DNA of 24,349 nucleotides, taken from positions 1 to 24,349 of the IMG/VR virus record IMGVR_UViG_3300021437_000082. One strand, given 5' to 3'. Every line of letters starts with the position of its first letter. The first letter of the stretch is position 1. The position numbers and the translations under genes are program-made. The notes beneath the pieces are model-generated. The model saw only the letters and a list, made by a program, of their open reading frames with translations, did not search any database and was not told the DNA's origin. Positions 1 through 6,571 of the stretch are shown one piece after another. Origin of the DNA: a virus.

Positions 1-638
1 CGAGGTTCCCGGCGAAAGTATTCGACGCCCAAGGCAACCCGATGTTGCAACCCGGTCTCGTTAAGCCCGGATTCTGGATTGAGGTGTTAGGCACCGTCGA
101 GGGCAACGGCAACGCGCAAAAGCCCGGCGTGTACGTCAACCACAACATGGTCGCGTTTCGAGCGCCCGACAAGGAAATCCAAAGCGGCCCCGATCCTCGT
201 GCCGTGGGCTTCGGTCGTGCCGCGCTGCCTGCCGGTGTGACCGCTGCCCCCGTGGGTGCCGCTGCGTTCCCTGCCGCTGCTCCGGGCGTGCCAGCGAGTC
301 CCACACCTGCCGGCGTCCCAATGGGTGCCCCAGCGACTCCCGCAGCGCCTCCGGCTGCGAACGTGCCCCCAGCCACGCCAATGGCAGCGCCAACACCTGC
401 CGCAGCGGCTCCGGTGCCGGTATCGCCTTCCGCAAGCTTTATTGCCCCACCAGTGGCGGGCGCAGCACCGGGCGCGCCTATGGCCCCCGCAGCGCCTCCG
501 GCGGCAACCCTCGACCCATTGGGCGCACCGGCTGGCTATCGCATGGCAAACCCACAGGGCGCGCGTTATGAGGCGTACCGGCAAAACAACTGGACCGACG
601 CCGCTATGATCGCCGCAGGGCACATGGTGAGGCTTTGA
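1..638 (+). CDS. Phage ssDNA-binding protein, 5'-truncated (zero-frame product)
   Basis: The frame is open from base 3, so the gene begins upstream of the window; the ATG at 42 is internal. The visible N-terminal part, with KPGVYVNHNMVAFRAPDKEI then SGPDP, resembles the end of the DUF2815-like phage ssDNA-binding fold, which coats single strands at the replication fork. About 100 residues of Pro/Ala-rich low-complexity linker follow (roughly bases 217-530). The zero frame closes with a short conserved-looking end, YEAYRQNNWTDAAMIAAGHM, of a kind seen at the C-terminus of related phage proteins, then VRL and TGA at 636-638. This stop follows CTT, and the +1 frame continues to an SSB-type acidic tip (separate entry). 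It is first in a replication operon ahead of polymerase and helicase, which fits the role. Family assignment is by pattern recognition only. Confidence 0.7.
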   Translation, partial: RFPAKVFDAQGNPMLQPGLVKPGFWIEVLGTVEGNGNAQKPGVYVNHNMVAFRAPDKEIQSGPDPRAVGFGRAALPAGVTAAPVGAAAFPAAAPGVPASPTPAGVPMGAPATPAAPPAANVPPATPMAAPTPAAAAPVPVSPSASFIAPPVAGAAPGAPMAPAAPPAATLDPLGAPAGYRMANPQGARYEAYRQNNWTDAAMIAAGHMVRL

Positions 639-729
639 GGGCATCGTAAACGGTAGGTTGCCGGGGTATCTCTACCCCGGCAGCATGTACCCCTACGACC
701 CGGCGTTCGACGACGATATCCCGTTCTAA
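1..729 (+). CDS. Predicted +1 frameshift product: ssDNA-binding protein with SSB-type C-terminal tip
   Basis: If the ribosome slips +1 at CTT (633-635), it avoids the TGA at 636-638 and reads GAG at 637 onward for 30 more codons to TAA at 727-729. The added tail ends MYPYDPAFDDDIPF; FDDDIPF equals the end of E. coli SSB, whose acidic tip recruits polymerase, helicase and repair partners. The +1 frame has a stop at 628-630, so the switch can occur only between 631 and 636, exactly where CTT TGA lies. The only ATG in the tail (685) would give 14 residues and has no ribosome-binding site. The tail's stop overlaps the next gene's start as TAATG, the coupling style used throughout this genome, which suggests ribosomes do end here. 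A sequencing indel would give the same fused protein without frameshifting. Confidence 0.6.
618..639 (+). promoter_or_regulatory. Candidate +1 programmed frameshift site (CTT TGA)
   Basis: CTT TGA followed by G, at 633-639, is the shift pair of the bacterial prfB (RF2) gene: tRNA-Leu slips from CUU to UUU and the in-frame UGA is bypassed. Directly upstream, GGTGAGG (626-632) can pair with the 16S anti-Shine-Dalgarno end, and AGGG lies at 617-620. In prfB the Shine-Dalgarno-like element ends two or three bases before CUU; here GAGG abuts CTT, so spacing is not identical. The flanking base is G where prfB has C. Function is inferred. Confidence 0.55.
659..682 (+). repeat. Perfect 10-bp inverted repeat with TCTC loop
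   Basis: TGCCGGGGTA and TACCCCGGCA form a perfect 10-base-pair stem around a 4-base loop. It starts 20 bases after the TGA at 636-638, inside the +1-frame extension. No T-run follows, so an intrinsic terminator is unlikely. It could pause ribosomes, stimulate the frameshift (although farther away than usual), or stabilise mRNA ends. Only the stem is certain. Confidence 0.6.
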
Positions 730-1184
730 TGGCAAAGCAAAAATACACTTTGGAGCAACGCGAACGCCGCCGATTAAATTCGGCGGCGTGGCGTGCGCGT
801 AACAAAGAACAGCAAGCCCAATATTTTGAAACATATAACCGAGTGAATGCCGAAAAATTACGAGCCAACGCTAAAGCGCGATACGCGTCGAATCCTGAAA
901 GGTTTAAAGCAGAACAGAAAAAATATCGGCTACAGCAACGCAATGCACAACGTCGTAGAAAAGGCTTGCCCGCGCCTACAAGGCCGGAGCCAATCAATTG
1001 CGAATGTTGTCGCAAACCTTTTTTATCTCTCTCGCATCCGACGCCACACATAGATCACGATCACAATACCGGAGCTTTTCGCGGCTGGATTTGTAACCGC
1101 TGTAACACAGGACTAGGGTTGCTCGGTGATACCGTTGATGCAATTTTGTTTGCACTCGATTATCTGTTGAGTGTTCCGCGATGA
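729..1184 (+). CDS. HNH endonuclease, recombination endonuclease VII-like (copy 1)
   Basis: A 151-residue protein. The first 80 residues are basic and probably helical, likely DNA-binding. The C-terminal half is the endonuclease VII zinc/HNH module: C91xxC94, then HIDHDHNTG (107-115), RGWICNRCN (118-126) and LGLLGD. By analogy with T4 endonuclease VII, D109, H110, H112 and N126 would be catalytic, and C91/C94 with C122/C125 would bind zinc; all are present. The ATG overlaps the stop of the SSB-tail frame (TAATG), and its TGA overlaps the polymerase ATG (ATGA), so it is slotted in without breaking coupling. No separate ribosome-binding site is obvious. Probably a free-standing homing endonuclease rather than a Holliday-junction resolvase, judged from two paralogues in this window. 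Confidence 0.85.
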   Translation: MAKQKYTLEQRERRRLNSAAWRARNKEQQAQYFETYNRVNAEKLRANAKARYASNPERFKAEQKKYRLQQRNAQRRRKGLPAPTRPEPINCECCRKPFLSLSHPTPHIDHDHNTGAFRGWICNRCNTGLGLLGDTVDAILFALDYLLSVPR

Positions 1185-1648
1185 CTACGTCAGTGTTCCC
1201 TATAACAGAATACCCAACGTTTGATTTTGAGACGTACAGCGAAGCGGGCCTTGTGTGGGATAATTTACAACAGAAGTGGGGGTCGCTGCCGGGGTTGTCA
1301 GACCAAAATCGCGGACTCAAAGCAGTAGGCACGCGCAACTATGTCGAACATCACAGCTTTGAAGTGTTGTCACTCGCGTGGAATCTCAAAGACGGTAACG
1401 GCGTGCAATGGTGGCGACCACATCCGTCAATACCTTACAAATCATACCCACGTTACATGCCACTAGATCGTAACCACTTAGACGGCTATTGGTTGCATCC
1501 GTGGCACTTACTCGAACACGTTGCAGCCGGCGGACCACTCGAAGCGCACAACGTTAACTTTGAGTGGATCGTGTGGAATGTTCACTGTGTGCCGGTGTTA
1601 GGCTGGCCCCCGTTTCATTGCGACGACCAAGGCTTGCCGCCGCTCTAA
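1181..1648 (+). CDS. DNA polymerase I-type, N-terminal fragment (Exo I and Exo II motifs)
   Basis: A 155-residue fragment of a family A phage DNA polymerase. It carries 3'-5' exonuclease motif Exo I as DFETYS (D15, E17) and an Exo II-like block EAHNVNFEW (N124, F127, E128), then the conserved GWP (141-143). The frame stops after FHCDDQGLPPL, in the middle of the exonuclease domain. Exo III and the polymerase domain are encoded separately from 1836. The last five residues (GLPPL) look foreign to the family and probably belong to inserted DNA. The start is the ATG overlapping the HNH stop; the stop overlaps the next ATG as TAATG. With every junction coupled, the two halves may be made together and assemble, but an inactive exonuclease is also possible. 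Confidence 0.82.
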   Translation: MTTSVFPITEYPTFDFETYSEAGLVWDNLQQKWGSLPGLSDQNRGLKAVGTRNYVEHHSFEVLSLAWNLKDGNGVQWWRPHPSIPYKSYPRYMPLDRNHLDGYWLHPWHLLEHVAAGGPLEAHNVNFEWIVWNVHCVPVLGWPPFHCDDQGLPPL

Positions 1649-1839
1649 TGCAAGTCGTTCAATTCAATTTTTCTATTGGTCAACGCGTTAAACTTCACGC
1701 TGCCGATAATATTGACGGGGTCGTCACTGGATTATTGCGCGACTCCGAGGGGCACCAATACCGCGTAGTTTATTGGGCTGACACAACGCGAAAAGTGGAA
1801 TGGATGTTTCAACATGAACTCAAGGCCGTAGACCCATGA
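1648..1839 (+). CDS. Small SH3-like protein inserted within the DNA polymerase gene
   Basis: A 63-residue protein starting MQVVQFNFSIGQRVKL, with blocks DGVVTGLLRD, GHQYRVVYW and WMFQHEL. The pattern of a GxxV turn, GVVTG strand and YRVVYW strand is typical of small SH3/KOW-like beta-barrel proteins common in phages; no function can be assigned. It begins at TAATG with the end of the polymerase N-fragment and ends at ATGA with the C-fragment, so it lies wholly between the polymerase halves. The interrupting segment runs from about 1631 to 1835. Both edges carry a GA(C/T)CAAG heptamer (1625-1631 and about 1842-1848), which may mark the insertion boundary. No intron or endonuclease signature is visible in it. 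Confidence 0.65.
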   Translation: MQVVQFNFSIGQRVKLHAADNIDGVVTGLLRDSEGHQYRVVYWADTTRKVEWMFQHELKAVDP

Positions 1840-3695
1840 CCGATCAAGCACATTGCAGCGCCGCGAAGGCTCGCGCATCTGCATACCCCGGCGCACTTGG
1901 CGAACTCGGCGCAGTGCTGAACCTATCGCAACAAAAAGACAAAGCCGGTAGCGATCTAATTCGCAAGCTGACAATGCCGAAGAAACCCACGAAAGCAAAC
2001 CAGTCATTGCGCTGGACGCCATTCACGGCCGCCGATGACTTCGCGCGTTTTTATGAGTACAACAAGCAAGACGTGCGGACGGAAGACGAGGCAAGCTCTA
2101 AAATATACGATCTAACACCGCGCGAGCAAGATGTGTGGAAGCTTGATTTGCGTATCAACATGCGCGGCATGCAAGTCGACACCGCAGCGGTTGAAGATTG
2201 TATCGTTATCATTGAACAAGCCGAGTTGCGCTACAACAGCGAGCTGCGCGAGATAACAAACCACGCGGTGCAGAAGTCGACCGAAGTTGCAAAAATGCTC
2301 GAATGGATGCGCACACAAGGCGTTTACCTTTACGAGCTTGACGAAGACACACTTGCCGACGCATTGAAGCGCACCGACTACCCGCGCAACGTGTTGCGTG
2401 TGCTGCGTATCCGGCAAATCCTCGCGTTTGGTAGTTGCAAAAAGTATTACGCGTTTAGATCGCAGACGACATCGTCGGGCCGGCTTTACGATCAATACAC
2501 CTATTATGGCGCACACACTTCGTTGTGGAACGGTAGAGGCGTGCAGCCTGCCAACTTGTACAAGGGCGTTTTTTCAAAGCCCGAGCAAGTCGAACACGCG
2601 CTCGCAATCATCCGTTGCCGCTCTATTGAATTGCTCGAATACGAATACGGCGAGGGGTCAGCGTGGGCGCTCGATCCAAAGAACAACGGCGCGTTAGATG
2701 CCCTCGAAGTAGTTGCGAGCTGCCTGCGTTCGATGATCGTTGCCAAGGCGGGGCACCGTTTACTGTCTGCGGACTTCACCGCTATACAAGCGGTTGCAAC
2801 GTCCTGCATGGCTAATGAGCAATGGCGTATTGACGTGTTCAGAACCCACGGCAAGATTTACGAAGCGCAAGCCGCATTGCTGACGGGTAAGTCGGTCGAA
2901 GAGTACCAAGCGTTTAAGAAACAGCATGGCAAGCACCACGACGACCGGCAGCTCGGCAAGCTGGCAGTATTGTCGGCAGACTTCGGCGCGTGGGTGAATG
3001 GCTGGAAACGGTTCGGCGCTGACGATCTACTCGGTGATGACGATGCAATCAAAGCCGTGGTATTGAAGACGCGCGACGCTATCCCCAACATCGTCAAATT
3101 TTGGGGCGGCCAAACCATCAACAAGTTTAAGCACGACGAACAACAATTGTTATTCGGGCTTGAAGGCGCAGCTATCTCGGCCATCCTGCAACCCGGCGAT
3201 TGCTTCAACTCGAACCCCGGCTCGCGCCTTGGCGTTCTCTACCAAGTGCACGACGACGTGTTGTACTGCCGCCCACCCTCGGGCGGTTTCATTCGCTACC
3301 ACGCGCCACGCTTGACGCCTTCGCAACGCAACTATGCGAGCCCGTGGGAATTTGAAATGAGCTATGAGGGATTCAATAGCAACGCGACCAAGGGTAAAAT
3401 GGGTTGGTGCCGCATGTCACTATATGGCGGTGTTCAAACTCAAAATGTAATATCCCACATGTGCCGAGAGATTCAGGCCGACGCTTTATTGCGATTAGAG
3501 CGTGCAGGATATCCCGTGGTTATGCACACACACGACGAGAACGTGTGCGAAGTTCCTGACGGGTTCGGTAGTCTGGAAGAGTACAACGCCTTTATGAATA
3601 ATCTACCCGCATGGGCTATTTGCGAAGACGGCCAACCGTGGCCGGTTAAAGTTCCTGACGCGTGGGAAGCGAATCGCTACGGCAAATGGGAATAA
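1836..3695 (+). CDS. DNA polymerase I-type, C-terminal fragment (Exo III and polymerase domain)
   Basis: A 619-residue fragment that resumes the family A polymerase where the N-fragment ends: MTDQAHCSAAKARA corresponds to the family block after the GWP motif. Exo III is YNKQDVRTEDE (D79). Motif A is SADFTAIQAV (D313, Q318); the usual steric-gate Glu is Gln and the Arg two residues on is Val. Motif B is RQLGKLAVLSADFGAW (R371, K375, F383 at the usual Tyr position). Motif C is THDENV (H566, D567, E568). Both catalytic Asp residues are present, so synthesis should be possible. The ATG overlaps the small gene's stop (ATGA), and no open frame extends upstream because a TGA precedes. It would act with the helicase and ssDNA-binding protein in phage replication. 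Confidence 0.88.
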   Translation: MTDQAHCSAAKARASAYPGALGELGAVLNLSQQKDKAGSDLIRKLTMPKKPTKANQSLRWTPFTAADDFARFYEYNKQDVRTEDEASSKIYDLTPREQDVWKLDLRINMRGMQVDTAAVEDCIVIIEQAELRYNSELREITNHAVQKSTEVAKMLEWMRTQGVYLYELDEDTLADALKRTDYPRNVLRVLRIRQILAFGSCKKYYAFRSQTTSSGRLYDQYTYYGAHTSLWNGRGVQPANLYKGVFSKPEQVEHALAIIRCRSIELLEYEYGEGSAWALDPKNNGALDALEVVASCLRSMIVAKAGHRLLSADFTAIQAVATSCMANEQWRIDVFRTHGKIYEAQAALLTGKSVEEYQAFKKQHGKHHDDRQLGKLAVLSADFGAWVNGWKRFGADDLLGDDDAIKAVVLKTRDAIPNIVKFWGGQTINKFKHDEQQLLFGLEGAAISAILQPGDCFNSNPGSRLGVLYQVHDDVLYCRPPSGGFIRYHAPRLTPSQRNYASPWEFEMSYEGFNSNATKGKMGWCRMSLYGGVQTQNVISHMCREIQADALLRLERAGYPVVMHTHDENVCEVPDGFGSLEEYNAFMNNLPAWAICEDGQPWPVKVPDAWEANRYGKWE

Positions 3696-4042
3696 AAGAA
3701 CAACAGTTAAAGGCGTATCAGAAAACCTACCGCCTGCAAAATTCCGAGCGATTAAAAATAAAAGCGCTGGAATGGCAAAAGAAAAATAAGGAACACAAGC
3801 GCGCCTATGAACGTAAACGACGCGGATTGCCAGAACCCACACGCCCACGGCCTAACCGTTGCGAATTATGTAACGGCCTGCCTAACGGGCGTGGCAATTT
3901 GCATTTAGATCACGATCACGAAACCGGCGCGTTTCGCGGGTGGATTTGTTCGACTTGCAATACTGGCCTTGGCAAATTAGGCGATAATTTACAAGGGTTG
4001 CTTCGCGCTATGGATTATATTTTAGGCTTGCCGCGTAAATGA
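3686..4042 (+). CDS. HNH endonuclease, recombination endonuclease VII-like (copy 2)
   Basis: A 118-residue protein from the ATG at 3686, which lies inside the last codons of the polymerase (10-base overlap); an in-frame GTG at 3662 is a less likely start. It has a basic helical N-terminal half, then the same module as copy 1: RRGLPEPTRPRPNRCELC with C59xxC62, LHLDHDHETG with D75, H76, H78, RGWICSTCNTGLG with C88 and C91, and GDNLQGLLRAMDYILGL. Identity with copies 1 and 3 is high only in this C-terminal half. Its position directly behind the split polymerase suggests a homing nuclease acting on the polymerase region. All presumed catalytic and zinc residues are intact. Confidence 0.85.
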   Translation: MGIKEQQLKAYQKTYRLQNSERLKIKALEWQKKNKEHKRAYERKRRGLPEPTRPRPNRCELCNGLPNGRGNLHLDHDHETGAFRGWICSTCNTGLGKLGDNLQGLLRAMDYILGLPRK

Positions 4043-4059
4043 GACACGCGTCACTAGAC

Positions 4060-4079
4060 AACTGACGAGGTCGTCAGTT
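4060..4079. repeat. 20-bp palindrome in the only sizeable gap of the replication arm
   Basis: AACTGACGA GG TCGTCAGTT: nine-base arms with a two-base centre. It sits in the 73-base gap between HNH copy 2 and the next gene, where every other junction of this arm overlaps. No T-run follows, so it suits an operator or processing site better than a terminator. I could not define a promoter nearby. Confidence 0.6.
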
Positions 4080-4115
4080 AGGATTGCTCCACACTGAACG
4101 AACGGAGCCGCCCGC

Positions 4116-4364
4116 ATGAACTTCCGCACTCAACTTGCCTTAAATACCCTTAAAGCTGGCGGCTATTTCCGCAAGCAACTTGAAACGCAATACAATGGCC
4201 GCGAACAGTTTGTAATGCGTTTACGTAACGCGCAAGGTCAGTGCGTCAAAGGGGTTGGGTTCAAAACATTTCTTGAACTCGAATCACAACTAATTCGTAA
4301 AGAATGCGAGCGCAGCAGCGTGTGGGCTCAAGAATGGAAACTTAACGAAGTGGTGGCAGCATGA
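4116..4364 (+). CDS. Conserved-type small phage protein, function unknown
   Basis: An 82-residue, basic, mostly helical protein beginning MNFRTQLALNTLKAGGYFRK. I do not recognise the family. A CGGAG ribosome-binding site nine bases before the ATG supports this start, unusual here because most neighbours rely on overlap coupling. Its TGA overlaps the helicase ATG (ATGA), so it is the lead gene of a three-gene coupled unit with the helicase and the following unknown. No cysteine motif, signal peptide or membrane segment is seen. The central stretch GREQFVMRLRNAQGQCVKGVGF has a two-strand beta look with basic residues, which could contact nucleic acid; that is a guess from composition. Confidence 0.7.
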   Translation: MNFRTQLALNTLKAGGYFRKQLETQYNGREQFVMRLRNAQGQCVKGVGFKTFLELESQLIRKECERSSVWAQEWKLNEVVAA

Positions 4365-5827
4365 ATACTCGCACATGGTCGCCTTACCAACTCGATATTT
4401 TTAAATTCGTTGAATTCGGCACCGGCAACGCAATCATAAAAGCGGTTGCAGGCTCCGGCAAATCAACAACGGTCGAGGAAGCGGTTAAGCGCACCAAGGG
4501 CTCGCACGTTGTCCTAGCGTTCAACAAGTCGATTGCCGCAGCCATGAAAGGGCGCGGCGTCAATGGTCGCACGTTCCATTCGCTGACTTACTCAGCGGTG
4601 ATGCAGTTCAAAAATCAACGCGACGTTGTAGCGGACAAGCTGCGCATTCTCTGCGAGCAAAACTTGCAAGGCTCCGATTTCAAAATGTACGGCACGTTTA
4701 TCTGTCGCCTTGTCGGCCTCGGTCGTAACGCGGGCATCGGTTGCTTACATGCTGACTTGCAAGAAATGTGGCTTGCATTGATCGAATACCACGACCTCGA
4801 ACTCGACAGCGAACGCGCCACACCAGAACGCGCCGCCGAACTGGCAAGCGACTTGTTACGATGGTCTAACGAATCGCCGCTCGTGGACTTCGACGACTTG
4901 CTCTACATGGCAGTGCGTGAGGGTATCAGCCTGCCGAAGTTCGACAACGTGTTCGTTGATGAAGCCCAAGACACCAACGCGATACAGCGCGCTATCATTC
5001 GCAAGATCATGAAGCCGCGCAGCCGCCTGTTAGCTGTAGGTGACCCAGCGCAAGCAATTTACGGTTTTCGCGGTGCCGATTCCAACTCGTTGCAATTGAT
5101 TGCTGACGAGTTCGGCTGTGTAGAGTTGCCGCTAACAGTTTCCTATCGTTGCCCGACGAGCGTTGTTGCATACGCCCACAAGTGGGTAAAACACATCGAA
5201 GCCGCACCGGGCGCACCGGCCGGCGAAGTAAAAGACATTGGGCAACGTTGGAACGCCAGCACGTTTACAAGTGGCGATCTAGTGGTGTGTCGCACTACCA
5301 AGCCGCTTATTTCGTTGGTGTACTCACTCATTAAGCTGCGCGTGCCGGCCAAGATCATGGGCCGCGAAATTGGTGCGGGTCTCGTCTCGTTGATCAATCG
5401 ACTAAACGGCAAGGGCATCGACGGCCTAACCGATAAGCTGTTCACATGGAGCGCTCGCGAGCACGAGAAAGCCATCGCCAAGAAACAGGACGCGAAAGCC
5501 GAGGCCATCATCGACAAGCGCGATTGCATCATGACGTTAATCGACGCACTCGAAGAGAACGACCGCACGGTGCCGGCGCTGTGCCGTTTGATCGAGTCGT
5601 TATTCTCCGATGCCGCTGCATCCATCACGCTTGCAACGATCCACAAAGCGAAGGGGCTCGAAGGCGAGCGCGTGTTCTGGTTGAATGCGTCGCAATGCCC
5701 GGCACCGTGGGCTCGTCTTGATTGGCAACAACAGCAAGAGCGCAACTTGTGCTATGTTGCAACCACTCGCGCAAAGACTTCGTTGTTCTTGATGGACGAG
5801 CGAATTATCGCAAGAGAGGCCGCATGA
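4361..5827 (+). CDS. Superfamily 1 (UvrD/PcrA-like) DNA helicase
   Basis: A 488-residue ATP-dependent helicase with motifs in order: Q-motif-like WSPYQLDIF near the start, Walker A AGSGKST (30-36), motif Ia VVLAFNKSIA, motif II VDEAQDTN (199-206), motif III AVGDPAQAIYGFRGAD (225-240), motif IV LPLTVSYRCP (256-265), motif V TIHKAKGLEGE and motif VI YVATTRAK near the C-terminus. It is shorter than cellular UvrD (about 700 residues), consistent with a compact phage helicase with reduced 1B/2B subdomains. It would unwind duplex DNA ahead of the phage polymerase or act in recombination. The ATG overlaps the upstream stop and its own stop overlaps the next ATG. No key residue is missing. Confidence 0.95.
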   Translation: MNTRTWSPYQLDIFKFVEFGTGNAIIKAVAGSGKSTTVEEAVKRTKGSHVVLAFNKSIAAAMKGRGVNGRTFHSLTYSAVMQFKNQRDVVADKLRILCEQNLQGSDFKMYGTFICRLVGLGRNAGIGCLHADLQEMWLALIEYHDLELDSERATPERAAELASDLLRWSNESPLVDFDDLLYMAVREGISLPKFDNVFVDEAQDTNAIQRAIIRKIMKPRSRLLAVGDPAQAIYGFRGADSNSLQLIADEFGCVELPLTVSYRCPTSVVAYAHKWVKHIEAAPGAPAGEVKDIGQRWNASTFTSGDLVVCRTTKPLISLVYSLIKLRVPAKIMGREIGAGLVSLINRLNGKGIDGLTDKLFTWSAREHEKAIAKKQDAKAEAIIDKRDCIMTLIDALEENDRTVPALCRLIESLFSDAAASITLATIHKAKGLEGERVFWLNASQCPAPWARLDWQQQQERNLCYVATTRAKTSLFLMDERIIAREAA

Positions 5828-6147
5828 TCGACGCCGACGACATCGTCAGCTTTCCGCCGCCTGACGAGCGTTGCCCGCACATCACCGTCGTGTGCGATCA
5901 TCTTACGGCGTTGGACCTAGCCCGGATCGAGGCGCAGCTATTGGCGTATGGCACGGCAGGCGGCAACATGATCATAGGCAGCGTTAAGCAAGACAGCATC
6001 TACGCGTTGTTGCGAGAGTTCGAGGGCGTCGACTATGAGTTCGTGGCACCGCCAAGACCCTACGAGATGTTGCCCACGGTGAAGCCGGAGCCACAACCGC
6101 ACGGATGGTACAGACAGTTTGAAAAACGGCGCAGACGGAGCCGGTAG
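5824..6147 (+). CDS. Hypothetical protein, last gene of the replication arm
   Basis: A 107-residue protein of unrecognised family. I start it at the ATG overlapping the helicase TGA (5824), although the frame is open farther upstream inside the helicase. The N-terminal part is acidic (MIDADDIVSFPPPDE), the middle looks like a small alpha/beta unit (ITVVCDHLTALDLARIEAQL), and the tail is strongly basic (FEKRRRRSR), which could bind nucleic acid. It has a Pro-rich segment around 78-94. It ends 56 bases before the convergent terminator. No enzyme motif is visible. Confidence 0.7.
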   Translation: MIDADDIVSFPPPDERCPHITVVCDHLTALDLARIEAQLLAYGTAGGNMIIGSVKQDSIYALLREFEGVDYEFVAPPRPYEMLPTVKPEPQPHGWYRQFEKRRRRSR

Positions 6148-6203
6148 GGTTCGGTAGAAGTCCGATTAAAGCGCTGTGCCCTTGAGCAGCGCCCTACATC
6201 CTT

Positions 6204-6239
6204 ACATAAAACAGGCGGGCATGACTCGCCGTTTTATGT
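6204..6239. terminator. Bidirectional intrinsic terminator between convergent arms
   Basis: ACATAAAAC at 6204-6212 pairs perfectly with GTTTTATGT at 6231-6239. After one bulged A, GGCG pairs with CGCC, leaving a 9-base loop. The outer arm supplies A-rich/T-rich flanks on both strands, so it can stop transcription from the left arm (genes ending at 6147) and the right arm (last stop at 6240). A weaker 6-bp stem, GCGCTG/CAGCGC, lies just before at 6171-6192. Together they fill the 92-base intergenic space. Confidence 0.85.
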
Positions 6240-6518
6240 TTAACCAATCTTCCAGTTGGTGCCGTCGCTGTAAACCGGCACCTTGTTCGCACCGCCACCC
6301 GCTACCGTGGCACCGATGCCGGCGGTTGTGGTGGCGTTCGAGTCAGTGACGAAAGCCTCGGCACCTACGCCAGCGACAGCCGGGTCAGGCAACGTGGCGA
6401 CGGTCAAAACCCCGTAGGAGCCTCGACCGCCTGAAAGTGCGATAGGGGCGTCACCGGGAGCCCGAGCGGTGATAACACCGCCAACACTGAACAACTGAAC
6501 CTTTTTAGAGTCGGCCAT
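6240..6518 (-). CDS. Small fibre-module-like virion protein
   Basis: A 92-residue Gly/Ala/Val-rich protein with GVLTVATLP, GAEAFVTDSNATTTAGIG and the ending KVPVYSDGTNWKIG. The same kind of module occurs at the C-terminal part of many phage tail fibres and head fibres, so this is probably a stand-alone virion or tip protein; the role is inferred. A GGAG ribosome-binding site lies about nine bases before the ATG. It is the last gene of the late strand, and its TAA overlaps the foot of the terminator hairpin. No cysteine, signal peptide or membrane segment is present. Confidence 0.6.
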   Translation of the reverse strand: MADSKKVQLFSVGGVITARAPGDAPIALSGGRGSYGVLTVATLPDPAVAGVGAEAFVTDSNATTTAGIGATVAGGGANKVPVYSDGTNWKIG

Positions 6519-6550
6519 GTTACGGGCTCCTATGCGATCAAACGAGAGAC

Positions 6551-6571
6551 CCGACGGTTATGCGCCGTCGG
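6551..6571. repeat. 7-bp GC-rich hairpin at the stop codon of the preceding late gene
   Basis: CCGACGG and CCGTCGG flank TTATGCG, which contains the stop codon of the gene ending at 6558. On the - strand it is followed by GTCTCTCGTTTGATC, only weakly T-rich, so it is at best a partial terminator or an mRNA-end stabiliser before the last gene. Confidence 0.4.

Noticed and set aside
87-644. 185-codon open frame on the - strand opposite the ssDNA-binding protein
   Set aside because: It is the Arg/Cys/His-rich complement of the Pro/Ala linker; no ribosome-binding site or family features, and it lies against the + strand operon.
685-729. A separate 14-residue gene ending FDDDIPF
   Set aside because: No ribosome-binding site before the ATG, and an SSB tip alone has little use; extension of the upstream protein by frameshift or a corrected indel explains it better.
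1631-1640. GGCTTGCCGC at the start of the polymerase insert also found at the end of HNH copy 2 (about 4025-4034)
   Set aside because: Ten bases, possibly a relic of an HNH gene end, but too short to separate from chance.
1631-1842. Self-splicing intron or intein in the polymerase
   Set aside because: About 200 bases is too short for a group I intron core, the segment holds a well-formed coding frame ending in ATGA, and no intein motifs are present.
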